A DNA stretch of 23,489 bases from JADHLK01 sp038131695 (GTDB lineage: Bacteria > Pseudomonadota > Alphaproteobacteria > Puniceispirillales > Puniceispirillaceae), in contig JAYPQA010000081.1 in NCBI GenBank assembly GCA_038131695.1, positions 1 through 23,489 on the forward strand. The letters run 5' to 3'. Below, in pieces: positions 16,174 through 23,489 of this stretch. The notes under the pieces are model-generated. The model had not been told where the DNA came from, ran no database searches, and saw nothing but the letters and a program-made list of their open reading frames with translations. The position numbers and the translations under genes are program-made. Numbering within the stretch: position 1 is the first letter of the stretch; each line of letters starts with the position of its first letter.

Positions 16174-17102
16174 TCAACCATGCGCTCTGGCCTGGCCTCT
16201 TGCGCACCATATAGCGGATATAAAAATCAACGCGCTGACCACAATCAGCCCGCCCAGCAGGGCCCGGTTGCCCGGCCGCTCGACAACAGCGCCAACCCAG
16301 ACCGGCCCCATACGTTTCCAGAATCATCAGCAGGTTGGATATTGGCGGCCTGGGTATAGCGGGTGGCGTGAGGTCAGGCAGAAAGGACAAGGGCAGGATA
16401 AGTGCCCCGGAGATGCTGGATCATCAGCGGGTCGCTCTCCCACAGGCTGGCCGGGGCGGCAAGGGCCAGCCCAACCAGACTGGAAACAGCGTCCCCGGCT
16501 GCGGCTCGCCAGGAATTATACTTGATGCGCGGATCAGCCCGCAAACAGACAAAATTCGCTCCCAACTGCAACAGCTGCCATCAGCGCAAACCCCGCCCCC
16601 AGCAGAACTGACAAGCCGCCCTGGCGGGTGACCATCTGACCGCCTCAGCATCCAATACCGCCAGCGCAACCCCGCCAAAGGCCACCGTACTGATTCAGCC
16701 AGGCTTCGCCGTCAGGTAGGTCTGCTCGCCCAGCAGCAGGCGCGAAATAAGCGCGGGTGCAAAGACAGGGCGAGACCGCCAGACAGACCAGCACCAGAAC
16801 CACCGAAGTCTCAGCCACCGCAAGGGTAAAAACATCCCCCCCAGCCCGCCTGCCAGACAGGCCCCAATACCATAGCGGCTGATCAGAATACGGCAATCTT
16901 GCTGGCGGTTTTTGGCAAAAACCAGCCACAGGCTGCCCAGCACCAGACCGCACAAAACCCCGCGCCAGGCCAGCATCGCCCAGCCTTCCATTCCGGACAG
17001 GCGCATAAACAGCGTATCGGGCGTAATGGCCAGCGCACCTGCCAGCCCCAAAAGCAGCCCAAAGCCGGGGCGTTCTGTCCATCGGTGCCAGGTTGGTGTC
17101 AT
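16174..17102 (-). pseudogene. EamA/DMT-superfamily transporter, frame broken
   Basis: A drug/metabolite-type inner-membrane transporter with two EamA halves expected (about ten helices). Visible pieces in order are FGLLLGLAGALAITPDTLFM, AMLAWRGVLCGLVLGSLWLV and GIGACLAGGLGGMF. After an indel come LAVAETSVVLVLVCLAVSP, VFAPALISRLLLGEQ, NSWRAAAGDAVSSLVGLA and PLMIQHLRG. The end reads LGPVWVGAVV, ERPGNRALLGGLIVVSALIF, a typical EamA finish. At least five indels lie between them. The start at 17102 (MTPTWHRW) is chosen for the family-like N-terminus; 17141 is an in-frame alternative. The stop is the TGA at 16174-16176, giving about 308 residues, the normal family size. The substrate cannot be inferred. 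It follows the photolyase block by 88 bases. Confidence 0.72.
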
Positions 17103-17190
17103 GCGAAGTCCGCGTTTGAAAAGGGTGGAAGCGAACGGCAAACCCTACGCCTGTCAGAAGGGTGCTGGCAAGTTGATTTATCCCGCTTTG

Positions 17191-18707
17191 TTAGCTGAGG
17201 CCAGCCAGAAATTCAGCCGCCTTGCCGCGCAGGGCTTTTTGCGTGTCTGCGTCCATCTTCTGCCAGCTTCGTGCGATCAGCCCCATGCGCGCATTTCCCT
17301 GCCATTTATCCTCATGACGGGCAATAAAATCCCAGTATAAATAATTGAAGGGACATGCATTTTCAGCCAGTTTCTCAGCCGGGTTGGCAGCGCATCCGCG
17401 GCAATAATCCGACATACGGTTGATATAGGCTCCACTCGCCGCATAGGGTTTGGAGGCCAGGATGCCGCCATCTGCACAGTTGCGGGCCAAGCGCCGCTCA
17501 CATTCGGCAATTCCACCCATTCAAACGCATCGGCATAAACCGCCAGATACCAGTTTATCACCCGGCGGGGCCAGTCTGGCCAGCAGGGTAAAATTACCTG
17601 TTACCATCAGCCGCTGGATATGATGGGCATAGGTATTTTCCAGCGTTTGGCGGATGGTCACCGACAGTGTGCGCATATCCGTTTGGCCAGTCCAGAAAAA
17701 TCCGGCAGCGGCCGTCGGCCCCAGATGGTTCAAAATCGGCATAGCCCGGCATCGACAGCCAATAGAGGCTGCGCACATATTCGCGCCAGCTCCAGAATTC
17801 GGCGGATAAAGCCTTCTGCTGCGTTGATCGCAACCCGGCCCTCCTGCCAGGCCTGTTCAGCCTGTTTGATGCAATCGAGCGGGGCCAGCAGGCCAATATT
17901 GAGATAAAGGCCAATCAGCGCATGAAACATAAAAGGCTGATCGGCCAGCATCGCATCTTGCCAATCGCCGAAATCTGCCAGCCGGTGGGTGATGAAATGC
18001 GCCAGATGCCGTTCTGCCTCGGCATGGGTGGTGGCAAAGCAAAACCCGTCAAGCTGGCCCGGATGGTCGGCAAAGCGGGCGGCCACCATCGCGATCACCT
18101 CAGCCGTGATCGCATCCGGCGCGATTTCCGGCACAGGTGGAATATCCAGCCCGCCGCGCGGCGGCTTGCGGTTTTCGCTGTCATAATTCCATTTGCCGCC
18201 TGCTGGCTTGTCCCCTCCAGCATGATTTGCCAGTCGCGGCGCATCTCGCGGTAGAAATATTCCATCCGCAGCTGTTTGCGCCCGCTGGCCCAGCTTTCAA
18301 AGCGGGCGGTGCTGCACAAAAACCGGTCATCTTCCAGAATTTCAAACGGAATATCCAGCTCATCGCGCCAATGCAGCATTTTCTCCAGCACCCGCCATTC
18401 GCTGGCCGCGGTCACAAGCAGCCGGTCGGGACGATGGCGGGCGACGGCGCGCTGATTTCGCCGTCAAACTCTGGCTGTTATCGACTATCCAGCTGCACAT
18501 AATCCAGCTGCCAGCCATCCTCTTGCAGCTGTTTGGCAAAATGGCGCATGGCTGAAAAAATAAAGACCAGCTTTTTGGGGTGATGGATGCCGCGCGCTTC
18601 TGCGGCCACCTCTACCATCAATACCATGTCTGTATGACGGTCAGCTGCCTTCAGGCTGGCCAGCTGCGCACTCAACTGGTCGCCGGTTATCAGAGCAAAG
18701 CCCCCAT
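17191..18707 (-). pseudogene. Fe-S bacterial cryptochrome/photolyase (FeS-BCP type), frame broken
   Basis: Matches the prokaryotic cryptochrome/(6-4)-photolyase family that carries a [4Fe-4S] cluster (Agrobacterium PhrB type). The N-terminal domain reads LITGDQLSAQLASLKAADRH, VLMVEVAAEARGIHHPKK and FIFSAMRHFAKQLQ. Next are SEWRVLEKMLHW, EDDRFLCSTARFESWASGRK and LRMEYFYREMRR. Then come APDAITAEVIAMVAARFADH and GFCFATTHAEAERHLAHFI. The C-terminus has YAHHIQRLMVTGNFTLLA and, after breaks, NWYLAVYADAFEWVELPNVS, KPYAASGAYINRMSDYC, RGC and ENACPFNYLYWDF. The last three cysteines are the expected cluster ligands. At least six indels interrupt it. The ATG at 18705-18707 overlaps the upstream photolyase stop (TGATG), so the two are likely translated together. 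The span gives about 505 residues, normal for the family. The stop is the TAA at 17191-17193. Confidence 0.82.
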
Positions 18708-20115
18708 CAGCTGGCTTTGGGCAGGGCTGCAAAGGCTTCCAGCGCGGCATCCCGGCTGGCTTTCATCGGCACAATCGGCGCCGATAGGTGCGATCCAGCC
18801 GCACGCCCGCCTCTCTGCAGAACCAGCTCCAGCCTCCTAGGAACAGGAATTGCTGGTAGCAATTCTGCCAGTTCTGGCACCCAATATGGGTATAGACCCT
18901 TCGGGATCACCCCCACCCTGCATGACCGGGTTGAAAATACGAAATAGGGGCGGCATCCGCCCTGCAACCGGCAATCCACTGCCAGCTGGCCGCGTTATTG
19001 GCCAAACCAATCCACCAGTGATCCCAGAACCAGGCCTCTCCCAGATGCCAGTGCAGCGCAGATTCTTCACCAGAAATGAGCCGACAATCATCCGCACCCG
19101 GTTATGCATATAGCCAGTGCTGTAAAGCTCGCGCATTCCGGCATCAACTATCGATAGCTGGCCTGGCTGCTGGTCCAGGGTTGCAGGGCCGTGCTGTCCT
19201 CACGCCAGTCAAACGCATCAAAGCGCGGCTGCAGCGGGCGGGTCGGCAGCTGCGGAAAATGCGTTAGCAGGTGATAGGAAAATTCCCGCCAGCCCAGCTC
19301 AGAACAGAAATGGTCACTATTCTTGTCATCGAACGGGTTGGCGGTGGTGCTGCTGTCGCGGGCGGCGTGCCAGGCCTGATTGGGCGACAGGCTGCCGAAA
19401 TGCAAATGCGGCGACAGGCGCGAGACAAAGGGGCGGCCGGGAAAATTGCGCCCCTCCTTGTAATTGACCAGCCCTTTGGAGATGAATTTCTGCAAGGCTG
19501 CTGCGGCGCCATCCTCACCGACCTGCCAATGGCCAATCATCGGGCCATCCCAGCCGGTATGCGGCAACAGATCGAGCTTGTCCAGCCTGCCGGATTGCCA
19601 GCCCGGCGGCGCATTGGCCAGCGTTAAATGCGGGGCGGGCAGGGGGCGGCGCGGCGGCTGGGCCGCCAGACATCCACGACAAAAGGTGAAAACTTTGTAG
19701 GGGTGCCATCCGGCTTGGCTATCTCCATCGGCTCCCAGAGCAGCGAGGCGGCGTGCGACTGTGCCTTTACGCCCCGGTCGCGCAAGGCCGCCTTTATCTT
19801 GCTGTCGCGGGCCATGCGCCAGGGCTCATAACAGCGATTCCAATGGATTGAGCTAATATCGCCTGCGGCCATCAGCTCCGGCAAAATCTCTTCAGCCCGG
19901 CCAGACAGGATCACCAGCTTGCCATCCAGCGCGCTGTTCAGGCTATCCAGCGCGTGATGCAGCCAGACCCGGCTGGCCGCGCCCATCTTGTGCTCACCGG
20001 CATTCTCATCATCAAGAATATAAATCGGCAGCACCGCCCCGTCGGCAGCGGCCGCAACAAGGCCAGGATTATCCGCCAGACGCAAATCCTGCCGAAACCA
20101 GAAAAGTGATCGCAT
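18707..20115 (-). CDS. phrB: Class I deoxyribodipyrimidine (CPD) photolyase, frame broken
   Basis: FAD-dependent light-driven repair of cyclobutane pyrimidine dimers. The N-terminal antenna domain reads MRSLFWFRQDLRLADNPGL, VLPIYILDDENAGEHKMGAA and NRCYEPWRMARDSKIK. One C missing from the run at 19700-19703 explains the first break: in the other frame it continues YKVFTF. The FAD domain then reads WDGPMIGHWQVGEDGA, GRPFVSRLSPHLHFGSLSP and SELGWREFSYHLLTHFP. Further breaks precede SIVDAGMRELYSTGYMHNR, VRMIVGSFLVKNL, RIFNPVMQGG, WVPELAELL and a C-terminal APIVPMKASRDAALEAFAAL. The span gives about 470 residues, normal for the class. The start at 20115 has GAGGA upstream. The symbol follows E. 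coli usage and should not be confused with Agrobacterium PhrB, which is the Fe-S enzyme next door. Confidence 0.85.
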
Positions 20116-20197
20116 AGCCCCATCCTCGCATCGCTGTCATGCTAACCCTTGCCCTTTATTCGCAGGCCAGCACCAGACGGATCGCCCGATTTTCTGA

Positions 20198-20625
20198 TCA
20201 CGAATTGATATAGGCCCGCATCATTTCGGTCTCGGCCTGATATTTTTCGATCATCCGATTGACCACATCCCCGATAGACACCATGCCAACCAGCTGGCCA
20301 GAGCGCATAATCGGCAAATGGCGAATGCGTTTGCTGCTCATTTCGGCCATCAGATCAGAGGCGCTTTCCCCGACAATGCAGGTCAACACTTTTCTGGTCA
20401 TCAGATCGGTGACCGGCAGCCGGGCCAGCTGGCTGGCCAGTTCTGGTTTTGCCAGCGCCCGCACAATATCCCGCTCGGACAGGATGCCGACCAGCCCAGC
20501 TGTGGCAGAGACAACCGGCAAGGCCCTATTTTATGGGCTTCCAGCATCCCGACAGCCTCAGCAATGCTGGCTGTATCTGCGATGGTAATACAAGGCCGCT
20601 CGGCCAGTTTTTCTGTCAAACTCAT
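20198..20625 (-). CDS. Tandem CBS-domain protein, one frameshift
   Basis: About 142 residues forming a Bateman pair of CBS domains, which usually bind adenosyl nucleotides; as a stand-alone protein its partner is unknown. The first CBS reads CITIADTASIAEAVGMLEAH, LPVVSATAGLVGILSERDIV and RALA. The second reads VTDLMTRKVLTCIVGESASD, RIRHLPIMRSGQLVGMVSIG and DVVN. The two parts are in different frames. Adding one G to the GGG at 20525-20527 (minus strand) gives HKIGALPVVSA, so a single homopolymer deletion accounts for the break. The start at 20625 has a strong AGGAGG eight bases upstream. It sits between hflX (85 bases upstream) and the CPD photolyase (82 bases downstream), all on the minus strand. 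Confidence 0.85.
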
Positions 20626-20710
20626 GGCTTCATCCTCCTGACAGGCTGTTTGCCATTCTGGACTGGTAACCATAGCCGGATTAAGAAATACCCGCAAATG
20701 ATCGGCTGGC

Positions 20711-22009
20711 CTAGCCGGGTTTTGGGCCGGACAGCCTGGCTTCCAGCCTGGCCAGATCAGCTGGTTTCAGGCTGACCCGCACAGATTCGCACCCGGTCTC
20801 ATCAAATTGGCTTTCCAGAATCTGCCCCTTTTCATAGGCAAAGGCCCGTGCGGCCCCATCTTGCGGGCGAAAGGTCAGGCTGATAATGCGCTCCTGTCCG
20901 GCCAGCCTCTGATCTATCGCCGCCAGCAGCTTTGCAAGACCATCAGCAGTGCTGGCCGACACAAGATGGGCGTTCGGGTCGCTCTCCTGCAGCTCTGCCA
21001 GCTGGTCCCCGGTCAGCAAATCCGCCTTGTTCAGCACCGGGATGATCCGCGCGTGCCGGGCTTCCTCATCCAGGCCCAGCTGGTCCAGAATTGCAGTTAC
21101 ATCCCCTGCCTCTGCTGCGCGCATCGGCGAGGCGGCATCCTGAATATGCAAAATAATATCCGCCTCTACCGCTTCTTCCAGTGTGCTCTTGAAGGCGGCG
21201 ATCAATTCGGTGGGCAGCTGGGTAATAAAACCAACCGTATCCGCCAGCACCGCCTGTCTGCCAGAGGGCAGTTTCAGCCCCCGCAAAGTCGGGTCCAGCG
21301 TTGCAAACAGCATATCCTTGGCCAGCACCCCGGCCTTGGTCAGCTGGTTGAACAGCGTCGATTTGCCGGCATTGGTATAGCCGACCAGCGCGATACCCGG
21401 CACCGCATTGCGGCTGCGATTGGCCTGTTGCAGGCGGCGCGTGCGCACCACCTCTGCCAGCTCAGCGCGCAGGCGCACCATCCGGTCTGTCAGCATCCGC
21501 CTGTCCAGCTCAATCTGGCGCTCACCCGGCCCGCCCAGAAAACCGCCGCCGCCGCGCTGGCGTTCCAGATGCGTCCAGCTGCGCACCAGCCTGGAGCGCT
21601 GATAGCCCAGATGCGCCAGCTCTACTTGCAGCCGGCCGGCATGGCTCTGGGCGCGGGCCCCAAAAATTTCCAGAATAAGCGCGGTGCGGTCAATCACCTT
21701 GGCCTGCAGGGCCTGTTCCAGATTGCGCTGCTGCACCGGGGTGAGGGCGGTATTGACAATGACCACCGCTTCACTCTCCAGCTGGTCGATAAATTCAGCG
21801 ATAAATTCAATGCTGCCAAGCCCGATATAGCTGGCCGCGCGCGGCGCTTTCAAGGTGATGACACGCTGCAGGACAACCGCCAGCCCAATCGCCTCCGCCA
21901 GACCGGCGGCCTCCTCCAGCATTTCTTGCGGGCTGCGCGGCAGCGGGCGGCTTTTAATCTCCGGATGCAGGATGATGGCAGCTGGCTTACCCATCTGAAA
22001 GCGGCCCAT
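20711..22009 (-). CDS. hflX: HflX ribosome-associated GTPase
   Basis: Intact 432-residue HflX, a GTPase that binds the 50S subunit and splits stalled ribosomes. Seen: the N-terminal HflX domain (YIGLGSIEFIAEFI, ALTPVQQRNLEQAL, DRTALILEIFGARAQSHAG), a glycine-rich linker (RQRGGGGFLGGPGE, about 150-163), G1 GYTNAGKS at 210-217, G3 DTVGF at 257-261 and G4 NKAD at 327-330. The start at 22009 has GGGGCAGG upstream; the ATG at 21994 is an alternative. The 5' end overlaps the sir2 gene, whose stop lies at 21987-21989. In many alphaproteobacteria hflX follows hfq directly; here it is about 15 kb away and inverted relative to hfq. The absence of any frame break contrasts with its neighbours. Confidence 0.96.
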   Translation of the reverse strand: MGRFQMGKPAAIILHPEIKSRPLPRSPQEMLEEAAGLAEAIGLAVVLQRVITLKAPRAASYIGLGSIEFIAEFIDQLESEAVVIVNTALTPVQQRNLEQALQAKVIDRTALILEIFGARAQSHAGRLQVELAHLGYQRSRLVRSWTHLERQRGGGGFLGGPGERQIELDRRMLTDRMVRLRAELAEVVRTRRLQQANRSRNAVPGIALVGYTNAGKSTLFNQLTKAGVLAKDMLFATLDPTLRGLKLPSGRQAVLADTVGFITQLPTELIAAFKSTLEEAVEADIILHIQDAASPMRAAEAGDVTAILDQLGLDEEARHARIIPVLNKADLLTGDQLAELQESDPNAHLVSASTADGLAKLLAAIDQRLAGQERIISLTFRPQDGAARAFAYEKGQILESQFDETGCESVRVSLKPADLARLEARLSGPKPG

Positions 22010-22761
22010 GCCGGGCCTGCCCCGGCGCGACTTGTTCGATATAATCGGCAGCTGTCATGGCATGATAGCGCGCCGCCACCCCTTCCAGCTGCACCGGCTG
22101 CGGGTCCACAATCTCTATCTCAGCCCCGCTTTGCAGCGCATGGTGCAGGGCGATATTGGTGATATTGACGCTGAAGGATGTGCCGATGAAGACCATTTTT
22201 TCTGCCGACCGCATCCAGCCTTCCGCCTCTGAAATTCGATATTGCTCAGTGTAATATTCATCAAATAACAGCACAAAAGGTTTCAGCGAGACAGAGTTTT
22301 CCGGCCCGCCAGCCCCGATTTTGAATGCCTCAAGCAAAATCCGCTTCACAGCCGCGTCCCCCAGCCCTCAGCGGCGGCTGCAATCTCTGCCCGGGGGCGG
22401 GCCGGGGCTCTTGCAGCTGGTCTTGATCATCCAGCAGCAAAACCTGATCCAGCCGTCCATGAATGGGGATATAGCCCGAATTGCCCGCCTTGCCATCCAG
22501 ACCGTCTATATTTTGCGTGATCAGCTGCTTGTCGGCCAGCCAGTGATGCACCGGATTGGGCTGAATATCCCGGTAGCTGGCAAAGCGCTGATAATACCAG
22601 AGCAGGAATTCATCCGGCTTGTGCAGATACATCTGGCGGGTGGCCATTTCCTGGGGCGTGTAGTTCGCACTGCCGATTGTCCAATAGCCATCTGTGCCGC
22701 GAAAGGTGGGAATGCCGCTCTCGGCGCTGACCCCGGCTCCGGTGATGTAGAGTGTTTGCAT
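21987..22761 (-). CDS. Sir2 family NAD-dependent protein deacylase, frameshifted in the middle
   Basis: The N-terminal part has the sirtuin NAD-binding signature: LYITGAGVSAESGIPTFRG, then TQNIDGLDGKAGN and IPIHGRLDQ (catalytic His). The C-terminal part is KPFVLLFDEYYTEQYRISEA, FIGTSFSVNITNIAL and IEIVDPQPVQL. The two halves are in different frames and are linked by RAEIAAAAEGWGTRL in the third. Two small indels are needed, one probably in the C-rich run near 22390-22395 and one near 22350. The corrected protein has about 257 residues. No cysteines are visible where the zinc-binding tetrad of most sirtuins would be. The start at 22761 is where similarity begins. It overlaps hflX and appears to head the minus-strand operon. 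Confidence 0.8.
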
Positions 22762-22807
22762 AATGGTTTTTGCTTTGCTGGCATTTCTGGAGAGGCAACT
22801 GAACAGC

Positions 22808-22896
22808 AATGCCCGGCAAAAATCAATGCCCGGCAAAAATCAAAGCCAGAAAACTCAAGGCCAGAAAAATCAATGCTCGACAAAAATCAAGGCCAG
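22808..22896. repeat. Tandem array of five to six 15-17 bp units upstream of sir2
   Basis: Plus-strand units are AATGCCCGGCAAAAATC (22808-22824), an identical copy (22825-22841), AAAGCCAGAAAACTC (22842-22856), AAGGCCAGAAAAATC (22857-22871), AATGCTCGACAAAAATC (22872-22888) and a partial AAGGCCAG (22889-22896). Two 17-bp types flank two 15-bp types. The array fills the space between the redoxin stop (22915) and the sir2 start (22761). In the sir2 direction most units read TTGATTTTT or similar. Confidence 0.8.
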
Positions 22897-22914
22897 CTGG
22901 CCAGCGTGTTCAAC

Positions 22915-23463
22915 CTAACCCCGCCATTTAATTGAACAGCCCATGGAGGGGATTTGTTCAGCTGGCCCGCTGCCGGTTGTTGCGATTTGCTGCATCGCCT
23001 CCAGCAATTCTGCCCGCCGTCCTGAGGCTGCGCCCATCTTTGCATCATCCAGCCGCCCCCGATATTGGAGCTGCCCCTGCCTGTTCAGGCCAAAGAAATC
23101 CGGTGTGCAAACTGCCCCATAGGCGCGCGCGACCGCCTGTGTCTCATCCACCAGATAGGGGAAGGGGAAGCTGTGCTGGCGGGCAAATTCGGCCATGTGC
23201 TGCGGGCTATCCTCAGGATAGGCCACATAATCATTGGCTGAGATGGCAATGGTGGCGATGCCAAGCTCTTGCAGCCGCAGACTATCCGCTACCAGTCGGC
23301 CGATCACCGCTTTGACATAAGGGCAGTGATTGCAGATAAAGGCGATCAGCAGCCCGTTTTCTCCCATAGAAGAGGCCAGTGAATGGCGTTCACCATCAGG
23401 CGTTGCCAAATCAAAGGCCGCGGCCTGCCAGCCGAAATCACAAACCGGTGTATCAAGCAGCAT
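22915..23463 (-). CDS. Thioredoxin-fold redoxin (AhpC/TSA-like) family protein
   Basis: Intact 182-residue protein of the redoxin/peroxiredoxin-like group. The active-site region is FICNHCPYVK with Cys44 and Cys47, a CxxC placed after a beta strand as in thioredoxin folds. Also visible: ATIAISANDYVAYPEDSPQHM, FPFPYLVDETQAVARAYGAV, Cys119 in VCTPDFFGLN and a terminal PSMGCSIKW that is conserved in this group. It is probably a cytoplasmic thiol reductase or peroxidase; the partner is unknown. The start is the ATG at 23461-23463, with GGGGCAGG upstream. About 150 bases containing the tandem repeat array separate it from sir2. The frame is intact. Confidence 0.9.
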   Translation of the reverse strand: MLLDTPVCDFGWQAAAFDLATPDGERHSLASSMGENGLLIAFICNHCPYVKAVIGRLVADSLRLQELGIATIAISANDYVAYPEDSPQHMAEFARQHSFPFPYLVDETQAVARAYGAVCTPDFFGLNRQGQLQYRGRLDDAKMGAASGRRAELLEAMQQIATTGSGPAEQIPSMGCSIKWRG

Positions 23464-23489
23464 CTGACCTGCCCCAATAAAAACTGTTT

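Noticed and set aside
20807..22162. 451-residue open frame on the plus strand across hflX and the end of sir2
   Set aside because: It is antisense to the clear, intact HflX gene, has no recognisable motif and reflects the codon bias of a GC-rich gene.
22808..22896. CRISPR array
   Set aside because: Units are 15-17 bases in direct tandem without spacers and there are no cas genes.

Overview
The window is a piece of an alphaproteobacterial chromosome. The evidence is the order ntrC-ntrY-ntrX-trkA-hfq at the left end, a GC-rich codon bias, and close protein-level agreement with alphaproteobacterial RecG, SdhE, Mfd, HflX and Fe-S photolyase families. Two photolyases side by side suit a light-exposed (perhaps surface marine) bacterium. 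A SAR116/Rhodospirillales-type organism is only a guess.

Layout. 1-5645 (+): end of ntrC, then ntrY, ntrX and trkA, joined by ATGA-type overlaps, and hfq. 5602-6527 (+): an inositol-monophosphatase-family gene, abutting convergent mazG (6528-7346, -). 7521-8294 (+): a DUF502 membrane protein with an Ala/Lys repeat tail. 8291-10332 (-): recG, divergent from sdhE (10476-10778, +) and mfd (10762-14213, +). 14244-14866 (-): a DsbA/FrnE-type oxidoreductase. 15020-16104 (+): a HugZ-like flavin-binding split-barrel protein and a glutathione S-transferase. 16174-17102 (-): an EamA/DMT transporter. 22761-17191 (-): a probable operon sir2, hflX, CBS-pair protein, CPD photolyase, Fe-S photolyase. 22915-23463 (-): a thioredoxin-fold redoxin. 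No gene-free stretch exceeds 300 bases. I saw no tRNA, rRNA, insertion sequence or CRISPR array.

Functional picture. The left block covers nitrogen/redox signalling (NtrY/NtrX), potassium uptake control (TrkA) and small-RNA regulation (Hfq). The rest is rich in genome maintenance: MazG (nucleotide-pool cleaning), RecG (fork rescue), Mfd (transcription-coupled repair) and two photolyases. HflX, a ribosome-rescue GTPase often found directly after hfq in this class, lies about 15 kb away on the other strand.

The dominant peculiarity is frame breakage. About two thirds of the genes are interrupted by small indels while the protein sequence on either side stays well conserved. ntrY, ntrX, mazG, DUF502, hflX and the redoxin are intact. 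trkA, hfq, the phosphatase and the CBS gene each need one single-base correction. recG, the 3' third of mfd and almost everything from 14.2 to 19.2 kb need many. Several breaks are in homopolymers, and the hit genes include widely conserved ones. I therefore favour uncorrected sequencing or assembly errors over true gene decay, but the sequence alone cannot settle it.
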